Assembly: GCA_034698045.1 (NCBI GenBank)
Contig: JAQGAU010000001.1
Location: 48,447-112,446, forward strand
Origin: Paramacrobiotus richtersi
Lineage: Eukaryota > Tardigrada > Eutardigrada > Parachela > Macrobiotidae
Length of the DNA stretch: 64,000 nucleotides
Direction of reading: 5' to 3'
Part shown: piece after piece, positions 25,724-35,977 of the stretch
Layout: each line of letters begins with the position of its first letter
How positions within the stretch are numbered: position 1 is the first letter of the stretch
Position numbers and translations under genes: made by a program
Notes under the pieces: generated by a model
Database searches by the model: none
What the model was told of the DNA's origin: nothing
What the model saw: the letters and a program-made list of their open reading frames with translations, nothing else

Positions 25724-27541
25724 ATGGATGGCAGTGCATTAGGCATTTGCGTCGGATGTGGCTATTCGATATTTTTTCTGGCATACCTGGTAAGTATTGA
25801 TACGCATCGGGTATTAACTGGTCCAACGTATTTCTGGTATTTTAAATTTCATACTATTGTAGTACCTTTCCTCTTGCCCACTTTCATGGTAAACTTGACA
25901 CTTTTTACAATTTTCTGTGCGTGGATATGCGTTTTCGGAAGTTAGTATGCTAGCTTGCAGTTTAAATTTCCTTTTATAAGCCCGTCGTTCGAATATCTCT
26001 TTCCATCAGTACTTCTATAGAAGTATCATAGTTTACTGTACGCGATCGCTGAAATGGCACGCAGAGTAGCTAGTGTATTCGGTAACATGCGCGTCGAATA
26101 TTCCTACTCTGCCTACCCCCACTCGTCACACTGCCAGTACCGCTAGGGTGTTGTATGCGGTAGGGCACATTTTCGTGCCATTTCATCGATCGCGTACAGT
26201 AAGTCTTAATATTATTATTTGTAAAACCTTGAACTTTTCAGGTGGTAGGAAACAAATAAAGATAAACATAACCGATTATATCATAATGGGGACGTAATAC
26301 ACACATGCAACACTACCAAATCCAAATACCTATCTTTATGCGCCAGTAATACGTTTTTCTGTTGCTATTGTTGAAGGCAATGCGGCCGCCGTTTTGGGCA
26401 CACTGCCGAGTATTAAAGCGCATGAGAATGAGCGAGATCAGATTAGAAGTTTTAATAATAATATGTTGTTGTCTGTACGCCAGCGCATTTTGTGCGAAAG
26501 GAATTATTCCGAATCCGTGTATATAATTATGTGAATTAAACATTATGCTCATTTCAGGCGGCATGCATAGCATCACCGGCACTAGCCACCAAAGCCATGG
26601 TGGACCAGGGTCTCCCCATGAGTTCGACGCAAGACCTGTGGAAATGGCATGCCGGCTTGGGCTACGCCTTAGTCCTCATGTCCATGTTGCGCGGAGGCCG
26701 AAACCGTTGTACTGCCAACATAGACCACGCGAAGGTTAGCGACCCGGAGAGTGGTGCTGGGCAAGTCGGACTGAAGCCCAGCTTCGTCTGCTGCTGGGAA
26801 CTTGTTGTAAGAAGCCTGAGTAAATAAAAACAAACGTTGATAATAGCAGTATAATACAGACCTTTTCATAAAGTTTCTTTTACATTACGGTCATTTTTTA
26901 TATAGCGTACTGTTTTAGAGCCTCTATGTTTCGTGTCGTAGTGTCATTTTTATTTTGCTCATTTCATTTTAAGACTGATTTGTAATACCAAACCAAGGTT
27001 ACAAAATATTAATTTACAGTAAAAAGGGTAAAACATTTTTTATACATTTAACCAAAACTAAGCATGATAAAGTTGTTATTCAACATATACAGACATACAT
27101 TCTGCGACAATTCAGTCCTGTATTGCATCAGTATCTGTCGCGTGCACGTGTGTAATTGTTTTTTATTCCACTAGGTTGGATTGCTCGGTTTAGCAATGAC
27201 CATCGGACTGGCTGTTACTAGCTTCAAGATTTATTTCGAAACAAATAACCATGGTCACAACTCCGTCATCACGCATATGTTTTACTCAGCGGTGAGCAAA
27301 TACATGAAACATGACACACATATGACACATATATGACACACACACAAATATATAGCATGACGACTAATAATGATTTATTATTATTATAACACAATGCAAT
27401 TTGAAATCCATATTCGTTTTGCAGATCTGCGGTATTGTCGTATCGATGCTCGCTCTCGTGATTATTCCCATTACCATCTGCTGTGCATTCTGCGCGTTCT
27501 GTACCGGCATTATGGCCATGTGTTTCGGCAGGCAGATATAA
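25724..27541 (+). CDS. Four-TM family gene 1 (182 aa, unrecognised family)
   Basis: Coding exons 25724-25789, 26558-26806, 27175-27291, 27425-27541, all phase 0 with GT-AG introns. The start ATG gives MDGSALGICVGCGYSIFFLA. Hydrophobic segment 1 spans the exon 1-2 join and ends in SPALA-T, which also satisfies the signal-peptidase -3/-1 rule, so it may be a signal peptide or TM1. Segment 2 follows the conserved LWKWHAGLGY (LVLMSML), then a polar loop of about 40 residues. Segment 3 runs from FVCCWELVVGLLGLAMTIGL to TSFKIYFE. Segment 4 is ICGIVVSMLALVIIPITICC, ending in a Cys-rich tail (CAFCAFCTG). I know no family with this signature; four-pass families such as tetraspanins and claudins lack these motifs. 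The three genes to the right share exon lengths and motifs, so it is certainly a gene. Function unknown. Confidence 0.85.
26034..26201. mobile_element. MITE-like element in intron 1 of four-TM gene 1
   Basis: Terminal inverted repeats of about 27 bp (left 26034-26060, right 26175-26201; outer sequence TACTGTACGCGATCG) enclose about 114 bp with no coding capacity. This is the shape of a small non-autonomous DNA transposon. Gene 2 has no such insert at the same place. No target-site duplication is claimed. Confidence 0.55.
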
Positions 27542-27599
27542 AAGATATGAATCTTCCGATGTAAAAATGCAGTTTTTGACAACGTCTGCATTGCTATTT

Positions 27600-27850
27600 C
27601 ATTATTTATTCGGGAAAACGTCCCACCACCGAAACCACACACTATGTCGCAGTGTACAGTAGGTGACAAGTTTTGGAGGTTTCCAGTGGTCATGTACGAA
27701 TTGCGCGGAAACAGGTTCCATTCTGAGAAGACGAATCCCGAATTAGATGTTTAAACCTTGGCCGAATTCGATTTTGCTGAATATTTCAACATTCTTCGAG
27801 CTGAACTTGCTAATGGCGTTGAAGGATTGCTTGTTGTACTATTTTTTAAA
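27600..27850 (-). pseudogene. Relic of a GC-E-type ectodomain exon
   Basis: The minus strand around 27634-27735 matches the GC-E exon at 23468-23865 and its 5' intron, including LSPTVHCDI and the acceptor region. The following coding sequence is missing. It lies in the same orientation as GC-E, just after four-TM gene 1. It is a dead fragment. Confidence 0.7.
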
Positions 27851-28169
27851 GAGAGCTTTAATTTATTGACCATCGGCTGTTTTTTTAGTTTACCTGTGAT
27901 GCTGAAACCAAATACAGAATAAAACACCAGACACAGTGATGTATTTATACATTGATACAATTGCCTTACAGTTAGGAAAACTGAAATCAAACCGATACCC
28001 CAACAAATTTGTATACGAGCTCGTATTGCTAATTCACATAAGTCTACCACGACTCACGTACCCCGCGACTCAAGTACACCACTTGCTATTTCTTGTTTAA
28101 AAATAGTTCTTATCGTTATTCTTCGTACTCTACAGACATTGATGCATTTCGTACATGATACAGATTCTA

Positions 28170-28880
28170 ATCATCTGCAATAATCGGCAGATCATCCTAG
28201 CGAAAGAAACACATGTTCTGTATAATTTGGTTATATCTGAGGTCACCGGAAATGGCTCCCTATAAGCCTTAAGTAGTTAATTTTTATCAAGGTCGTACGT
28301 ACGTGATACTAATCAACAATAAGAAAGTATGAAGAAGCCGCTACTACATAATATGTCAGCATCGCAGCTGATTTCACCCCAGAGGGAGTTTGAATCATTC
28401 GGTGCACGAGAAAGGAAAATCACCGATGATGACATCCTATCCACGCCGTAATCGGAGATTAATTTCTGGAAAAGAGAATACTTTTATTAAAGCATTGTAA
28501 ATAGCACATCCCGTAGGCAACGAATCAGCCTCCAACAAACCCTATTTCACGTTGCTATACTGCATTCCTTTTGTCGTACTCTCATCCAGACAAGCACAGT
28601 TTATCGAGGCCGGATGAGACCTTGTTTTAGTCATGCTGCTGTGTTTGTTTACCGTGAATTATGAGTACAACATTACCATCATGATTTACGTAATATCGGC
28701 ACCGCGCTTCATTCAAACTTTACCGCTTATCGCGGCCGGATTTGATCTGGGGTCATGGGATGCAAAGGAGCCGCATCCAGAAAGATTTAACGTCACTGTG
28801 GAATATATCACATCGAACTGGGAATATGCACGGATTTTGATGGGCATTGCCATCTTATTGCAGAGTCTTAGAACTGCAAA
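28170..28880 (+). pseudogene. Inverted relic of GC-E 5' flank and exon 1
   Basis: From 28633 the plus strand reads MLLCLFTVNYEYNITIMIY then APRFIQTLPL-AAGFDLG, closely matching GC-E exon 1 on the other strand. Four bases are lost after EYITSN, which shifts the frame, and the open frame ends at 28887 without a splice donor. 28170-28620 is the inverted counterpart of 24445-24900. Together they form arm 2 of the inverted duplication. Not functional as a receptor. Confidence 0.75.
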
Positions 28881-28924
28881 GCAATAGCAACTATCGACCG
28901 AAGCGAAGCGGAGGTCCTCTAGCG

Positions 28925-29290
28925 TCTACACTGAATGCAAACGGTTTTGTTGTCCATCCCGTCGGTCACGGTACCCGAAATATTGCGTAATAACACAGTA
29001 GTAGAGGGCGGCGTCCTCTACATGCAAGAAACTGTATATTTTCCCCTTCCGTCGGTCACGATACCGGAAATATTGCCTAATAGTATCTGTACAGTAACAT
29101 ATGGCGGGTCCTCTATATTCAACAAAACTGCGTGATTTGTCCGTTCCGCCGGTAACGGAATCGTAAGTATTGCTTAATAACACAGTAGTAGAGCGCGCGT
29201 CCTCTCTATGCAATAAAACTGTATAATATTATTTGGTCGTCCGTCGGTCACGATACCCGAAATATTGCGTAAAAACACAGCCATTTAAAT
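28925..29290. repeat. Minisatellite, about four units of 90-97 bp
   Basis: The core CCGTCGGTCACGATACC with the following GAAATATTGCGTAATA recurs with cores near 28961, 29051, 29148 and 29243. Units differ by several substitutions each. It directly abuts the GC-E relic. No open frame runs through it. Confidence 0.75.
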
Positions 29291-30019
29291 GTACGGGAAC
29301 TGGTATACGCTCCTGGAACAACACCTGCGGACAGTCTGCCACTCACTTACCGTTCTTGTTTTGAGTTCGACAAGTATACGTTTACTAACAACTTCGTTCC
29401 GATATCGCCCACAACTACATAGTGGCACGACAAAACTGAAGACTGTTCCAGGACCCGGTTCCCTTTATCGCTTGCATGCGCCATACACAAAGGCCAAGGA
29501 ATTATCTGCAGTTCTGCATAGTGCATATTAGGCAGAATTCGCCTCTGAACTGACATACGTCGTTGGCCTTTCGCGAGTACTTAAGCTAGCCACTGAGCCA
29601 ACTTTTCCTTTCGCGGTCCTACAAGCAGTAAAAAGTGAAAAAGCGACCGTACAGAGAAAGACAGAGCTGGCTAGAATGAGCCTTTTGCTTTAATACTGAT
29701 GAGCCCTTTCTCTTTTCCTTTAAGTGTAGCAAAGGTCAGCGATATTTTCGTTCTTGGGAGAGACAGAACCATGCAACGTATGGTCGTGTCAAGAGTGTTT
29801 GGCAGGTAGCACAAACACTCTTGACCACTGTCCACATATTCACATCGTGTCCGTGAAAGTTTAGTTCTATTAAGTGTGTCGGTTTCCTGCTCGCTTCGGC
29901 CTACAGTGTCGGCAAGCAGCGAATACACTTAATTAGTAAAAATTTTTTTTGAACTAATACAAAAATTAAACAATATCAATGTATTAAATTAATATTAGTA
30001 AGCCTGATCCTACAGCTAA
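29291..30019. other. Spacer upstream of four-TM gene 2
   Basis: No gene is recognised. A minus-strand open frame at 29671-29928 has no recognisable motif, no signal peptide and no counterpart upstream of gene 1, so I do not call it. Confidence 0.4.
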
Positions 30020-30520
30020 GGCTGCGTTACATTCCTTGTGCAATTATTCAGCAATTTCATGCATACCTTAGATTAATTGTTAGCTGGTTACAGATTGACA
30101 TTGTACTTCGCCGCGGTATAAAAGTGGCCTCTTTGTCATTCTGTTTCAGTCCAAAGCGAACGCAATGGAATTACCCTTGGGGCATCAACGTATACAATTC
30201 AAACCAGTTTCAGAATATATATTTCTCATCGCTCAAATGTCGGTTTTATAAGCTGCTTGCAACTTGAGTGTGTGTGTCTACGCTTAGTGTAGCTACGGTA
30301 GTTAATGTGTACCTTGATTCATGAAAACAATTATTTATGAACCATGCATATGTCGATTCATCTTGCTACCAACTAACCAAATGCAAAATAAACCGGTTTG
30401 CTAACTTTGCTCGGCCGCACTGGAAAAGATGTACAAGCAAGGCCGGAAGCTAAAACTTTAGACATACCGCGTAGCTTCCAAGACAGAAGTCTGGCTGAAT
30501 TCAAGCAGTAAAGCAGACAA
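30020..30520 (+). promoter_or_regulatory. Promoter module of four-TM gene 2 (TATA plus initiator)
   Basis: TATAAAA at 30117-30123 and the initiator-like TTTCAGTCC with its A at 30148 are 31 bp apart, the classical spacing, so transcription probably starts near 30148. The whole 0.5 kb matches 25140-25660 upstream of gene 1, where the TATA box is degraded to TTTTAAAA. The leader to the ATG at 30608 would be about 460 nt if unspliced. Confidence 0.6.
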
Positions 30521-30607
30521 TATTAAATTAACAATTTAATCCGTATTTTCTCCGTGTAAAAGTATTCGTCGTTTTTTTGTTATAACGCGAAACAAAATCT
30601 GTTAACA

Positions 30608-32447
30608 ATGGCAGCGGGTGCGGTAGCCATTTGCTGCGCATGTATCTTTCTGTTAGGTTATCTAGCATACCTGGTAAGTGCCATTGCCTGATGTGTTTCA
30701 TTAATGAGCTGCATATCATATTTTTCGTATTTTAAATTCTATAATGTGATTCTTTCTTTCTGTCAACCCTTCCCCCTTTCCTCTTGGTGTGTAAAAGTAG
30801 TAAGTTTACCATCAAAGTGGCCAAAGAACAAAGTGTATAGTACACGCATCTTCTATTTACATTATACACTTTGTTCTTGGTCACTTTAATGGTAAACTTG
30901 CTACTTTACTCAATTAAATGTGCTGGAACATACGTTTTCGAAACTTAGTATACTGAGCCTGCATTTTACATCTCTTTTATAAGAACTGTCATCTGAATAC
31001 CTATCTCCGTCGCGTCATAATTTTAAATAATAATATTGTTCTATATATATTCTTGGATTTTTAATTATAAAGCTGGTAAAAAGACAATTAATAAAAATAA
31101 AAATAATCGACCAGATATCGTATTGTAGACGACAGTACCAAATTAAAATGCACGCATGTGTTATATATTGTATATATAATATATAATATATATTAATACA
31201 ATATATATTACATATATATTATGTATATACACATATATATAATATATTGTATGTATTCATAATCGATATTGTATCTAAATATAAGATATTGTATATACAT
31301 ATTGTATACAAAAGATATACAGTTATTGTGAATCAATCATTCAGGAATACTAATTTTCAGGCGGCATGCATAGCAGCACCGGCGTTAGCCACGCGAGCCA
31401 TGGTGGAATATGGACAATCCTCGGAAAACACTGAAGGGCTGTGGAAATGGCATGCCGGCTTAGGTTATGGCTTACTGCTTATGTCCCTGTTGTTCGGCAA
31501 GAATAGATGGACTACCAGTCTGTTCGGCAAGAAGGATATCGCCGACGTGGAGGCCCAGCAAGTCTCATTGAAACCCGGTTTCACATGCTGCTGCGAACTT
31601 GCTGTAAGTACTGTACGCGAGAAAATAATAAAAATAATCATATACGATTATTTTTATTATTTTCTCTGTTTTTTTATTATTAATTAATTATGATTATATA
31701 ATAATAATTAATAATAATAAAAAAAACACAGTAATATTAACCATAAAGGTATAAGCATTTGTACAAAAAGTTACATCTGAGATCGCAGATTAAAATATAA
31801 AGTTATTGTTGCAATTACAATGCTCGAATCATTGGAACCAATTTCTGCCCAATAAACAATCTTTCGGTATACAACTGGCATTCATTCGTCTAGGTTGGAT
31901 TGGGGGGATTAGCGATGACCATCGGACTTCTCGTTACCAGCTTTAAACTGTATTTCGAGCAAAACGATTTGCATGGATTATCGACGAAATACAACCCCCC
32001 CATCACCGCCCATATCAACTCACTCTTGTTCTACTCTGCGGTGAGCCGATCAGATGATTATTGCAGAAATATTACATACATAAATATTAAAAAATACATA
32101 GATAAATAGATAATTACATAATTACATAAATATTACATACATATGCATAAATATTGAAAAATACATAACTATATATAATTACAAATATATAATTAATTAC
32201 ATAAAATATATTATATGCATAGGCATAAATATTTAAAAATACATAAATAAATAAACAATTACAAGTAAATAAATCCTTAAATAAATCTTACACACATATA
32301 ATAAAATAATTTACTATTTTGCAGATCTGTGGTATTATCGTGTCGGTGGTGGCTCTCATCTGGATTCCCATTGGCATCTGCTGTTCATTCTGCGCATTCT
32401 GTACCGGCATTATAACCAAGTGTTTGGGCAAGGGGGGAGAGTTATAA
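30608..32447 (+). CDS. Four-TM family gene 2 (192 aa)
   Basis: Coding exons 30608-30673, 31361-31603, 31894-32040, 32325-32447, phase 0 throughout. The protein starts MAAGAVAICCACIFLLGYLA and carries the family marks APALATRAMV, LWKWHAGLGYGLLL, FTCCCELA, TIGLLVTSFKLYFE, LLFYSA and ICGIIVSVVALIWIPIGICC, ending CAFCTGIITKCLGKGGEL. It is closest to gene 1; the loop before segment 4 is about ten residues longer (LHGLSTKYNPP). The exon 2 loop contains a small internal duplication (FGKNRWTTS-LFGKKD). Long AT-rich introns hold simple repeats and a hairpin. It shares an upstream module with gene 1, so the two are probably co-expressed. Confidence 0.85.
30797..30905. repeat. Long hairpin in intron 1 of four-TM gene 2
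   Basis: Arms 30797-30839 and 30863-30905 pair over about 42 bp with three mismatches and one single-base bulge around a loop of about 23 nt; the core is GAACAAAGTGTATA and its complement. Gene 1 intron 1 has a sequence like the right arm only (near 25880), so the left arm is an inverted copy gained in gene 2. It could be a MITE remnant or a structured intronic RNA. Confidence 0.7.
31140..31330. repeat. AT-rich simple repeat
   Basis: Imperfect TA/ATAT-rich microsatellite in intron 1 of four-TM gene 2. Confidence 0.8.
32080..32290. repeat. Tandem ACATAAATA-type repeat
   Basis: Short degenerate tandem units of the form TTACATAAATA fill most of intron 3 of four-TM gene 2. Confidence 0.7.
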
Positions 32448-33083
32448 AAACGGATTCGAATCTGCCGATTTACAGTGCATTTCTTGGGCAATTTCTTCAT
32501 GTTTCCTGTGCAGCGCCATACCGTGCTTTTCTTGATTTTATACTCCGCCGGTTTTTAGAAAATATATCTAACCCGTAACGCTTTAACTAACACCCACCCG
32601 AGCGCCAATCACGTTTGTTTTGCATTTTTCCTGTCATTAAAATCGTTCTCCAGACATATATCCGTTGTAGACTTGTTTCATGGTCGGTTGGCTGATTCAG
32701 CGGGAATATTAATAAAGCCTGTACTATTGCAAATATAATCCGGTGCGACGGTAAACAAAAAGAAAGCGTACATGTGTATATATTTGCTTATGCATGCCTT
32801 GGTCCCTTGATTATCAACTCGTACTATATCCGGAACGATAACGATATGGCGCGTTTTTGTTGAGGAATGTTTGTATTTATTATCGCCTGTAAACAGTGTT
32901 ATCGTTTTATGAATTGCGTAAGGTTGGCCTGGATTTTGATTCAAACACACTCAAATGCACGAAATCAGCCTTGCAGACCAAAGCAAAGCGAATCTTATTT
33001 TTCGGCTGTTATAGAATATTGTAGTGTAAAGCACAAGTGTGTTGTAATATTTATTCGAATAGTTTATAACATTTCTGATAAAA
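32448..33083. other. Spacer between four-TM genes 2 and 3
   Basis: Contains the gene 2 3' UTR and gene 3 5' region. I see no TATA box as clear as that of gene 2 and no homology to its promoter module. Confidence 0.4.
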
Positions 33084-34972
33084 ATGGTGGCTATTCTTTT
33101 GGCATGCTGTTGTTGTGGATATTTCCTCTTCGCCTTGTTCTACCTGGTAAGAAATTGATAAAATATTATTTTATAATCGACATTGGTTATTTGCCGGTAC
33201 ACGGAATATTTAAAAAGCATTAATCAAAAAAGTTAATCAAAATTCACTGTATACATATCATTATTATACAAACAGAATTGTACTGAAATACAAATTAATG
33301 CTATAGTTATTTTTATTTTCTTGAACAGGAGTTTGATTCGTTTTTATAAAATCTTTATGGTAATCATCAAATCGTAAGAAAATGCACCGAAAAATTTGAA
33401 TTTAATAGAAGCCTTAGTATTATTTGAAAGGATTTCGAATGTTAATAAAACCAAGATTTCTATTAATTTCCCTTTTTAAATTCATTTAGTTCAGGATCGA
33501 CTTCTCCGCTAATTGCGCGGGTTAGAAAATTAACTGTTAGATTACAAAATTTAAATAATGAAACGCTAAAAAATAAGCTACGGACTTAAGTCAAGGGACA
33601 AAGTCTTCGTTTGTACTGGATTTCTGATATATCGATTAAGCAAAAAAATTTACGCTATAATAATTTATTATTGTGCTGAGTAACAAGTAACGAACGCTTT
33701 TCTACAACACAGGCTGCCGCTGCGGCATCACCGGCGTTAGCCACGAAACACATGGTGGATCTGAATTTAGCGGCCTCGGACATCGATCCGTTGTTAAAGT
33801 GGCACGCGGCGTTGGGTTATCTCTTCCTGATCGGTGCCATCTTTCGGTCGTCCCATAATAATTTCCTAACAAAACTCCGGACTAAGGACAATGATGTGGA
33901 GAGCGGGGAGACCAGCGCCTGTAAACTCGGGTGTGGATGTATCTGGGAATTTGTGGTAAGAGTCCGTAAGACCCGATTTCGCCCACCGTAATCATAGTTA
34001 ACATTGATAAGTATAATTAACACTGGGAGAACTGTAGTGGTTACTCTCACCACTGACGACACAATTAATTCTACAAAAAATTCAGAAAATTTTTTTGATA
34101 CATTTCTTTGCGGCTATGTGACTGAAATATCGTCTAGTTTGCAACAACATCGCGTTTGATAACATTGACCCAACCGGAAATTAAAAATGTCTGTTGCTGT
34201 ATTTTGACCAGTGAAAAGCGTTAGATTATACATTAGTCTGTAGTAAATTAGCTAAAAAAAAATGTTATCCTTTTTTACTCCATGCGATCGAGTCATAAAA
34301 TTAATCAGCTGTCAGGTAATTAAGTATATGTTGAACGTCCTACAGCGTTTTGCAGATTGCAGTGAAATGCGTAGTCAGGTTTATTCGGCAGAGTCCAGTT
34401 CTAAAGTACGTATCAACAACGAAAAAGCTGTTTAATAGTATATAATTATGTTCAGTAGTTATCGAAGATATACGTGAGTGTTTTATTACACTGACACTAT
34501 TCTTTTCGACAGATTTCTCTTATCCCATTGGCGATAGCTATTGGATTGTTATATACAAGCTTTCAGATCTACTTCAATTCAATCAACCGGGAAATATCGG
34601 CACACCTGTACTATTCTGCTGTAAGTGCTACAAGTGGAACAACAAAGCTTGCGCTTTTATTTTAATCGTGCTATGACGTCATGAAAAATGTCTCTATATA
34701 CAGATCAAGTTTTAGATATTTTTAGACAATTTTTTCAGATATTTTATTTAGATATGTTGAACAGTTTCAGTTATTATAAATAAATTGTACCAATTGTATA
34801 AACTGTACCAATCGAAGTATGTTCAAAATCCATCTTTTGTTCATTGCAGATTCTGGGGCTCGTGGTGACTATTCCGGCAGTGATCCTTTTTCCGTGCATG
34901 TTGTTTTGTGCAATCTGTACCTGCTGTACAGCCTGCTGTACCGGGATCTTCGCCTCAAAAGGGTCGTACTAA
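33084..34972 (+). CDS. Four-TM family gene 3 (178 aa)
   Basis: Coding exons 33084-33146, 33713-33955, 34513-34620, 34850-34972, phase 0. Starts MVAILLACCCCGYFLFALFY; then ASPALATKHMVD, LLKWHAALGYLFLIGAIF, CGCIWEFV, AIAIGLLYTSFQIYF, LYYSA, ILGLVVTIPAVILFP and a very Cys-rich end (CAICTCCTACCTG). It is a diverged paralogue of genes 1 and 2 and the closest relative of gene 4, with which it shares SSHNN and the ILGLVVTIPAVI segment. An AATAAA at 35286-35291 could be its polyadenylation signal, although it lies some 310 bp past the stop. Confidence 0.85.
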
Positions 34973-35332
34973 AGAAATTCCTGAAACCGCAGTTTGTTAG
35001 CTGATGCCAGCACATCACATTGATGCATACGATTCGGTGTTTTTTCAAGCATTTTCTTGTGAACATACCGATGATTCAAAAGGCGTGATTTTTAGGCAAA
35101 ACTTCTACTGTGAAGACGATCGTAAAAGGAACTGCACACTTTCATAATTAAACTGAATAATATTACATCTCTTATTTTTCTTAGTCGCGTGTTAGACAAA
35201 AATTGTCATTCGCACAACGATCTGTACGTATACGCGTTAGAATATGGTGCATTTTACGACAAAACGACAAGATCACACATAAGACAATAAACGGAACATT
35301 TCAATAACTGAAAGAAAAGAATACCGAAACGT

Positions 35333-35539
35333 CTAGAATTCTCCACAAAGATTGGACACGATTACGCAGACTAGTGATATTCCGATTATTAGATACACTA
35401 TGCCCGTGAAAAACATTCTGCATTCAATAAATTTTGGAAGATTGTTAAATCTATACAGTACAATCTGCTTCGCATCGATATCGCTGCGCAAGTAAAACAC
35501 CAACATTGCCTTTTGTTCATCGGTCGAGAGATCTCTCAT
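35333..35539 (-). CDS. Possible 68-aa single-pass membrane protein
   Basis: A single-exon open frame on the opposite strand between four-TM genes 3 and 4. The N-terminal half is charged and polar (MRDLSTDEQKAMLVFYLR); the C-terminal third is one strong hydrophobic helix (TGIVYLIIGISLVCVIVS) and a short tail. That is the layout of a tail-anchored protein. No family is recognised, no homologue of it is seen near the other four-TM genes, and no poly(A) signal is obvious. It may be chance. Confidence 0.35.
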   Translation of the reverse strand: MRDLSTDEQKAMLVFYLRSDIDAKQIVLYRFNNLPKFIECRMFFTGIVYLIIGISLVCVIVSNLCGEF

Positions 35540-35977
35540 GCTGCAACAAGTGTTCGCACAACACGGGAGGCACCGTTATCAGGCCTGTTGTCTGATAACA
35601 AAAACAGGTGCGAAATGTCGTGGGTGTACGCAGTTACAAGACAAGCATCCAAAAATAGTCCGGTTGACCTTTAATATTTCGGTAGGTGAACAGGGAATCA
35701 CTGCATGACAGTGTACTGCTTTATCTGCTTATTATCGACGCTTCTAATCATCGTTATCGTTTCACAAATGGCGTAACCTGGTCTTAATTAATTAAACGAC
35801 GTTCAAAAATGCACGAAATTAATCTACTGCCAAATGTCATAGCTGTGCTTACTTTTCGTTGTTTTGGAGTATGTTGCAGAAGTGCAATCAAATATTTTCT
35901 CGAATATCTTAATGGATCTATGACATAGCTCATCTGTTGATTTAACTGTAATTTGTAATAATGGCGTTCTTTTCATA

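Noticed and set aside
29671-29928. 85-aa minus-strand open frame
   Set aside because: No motif, no signal peptide, no paralogue upstream of gene 1; length compatible with chance.
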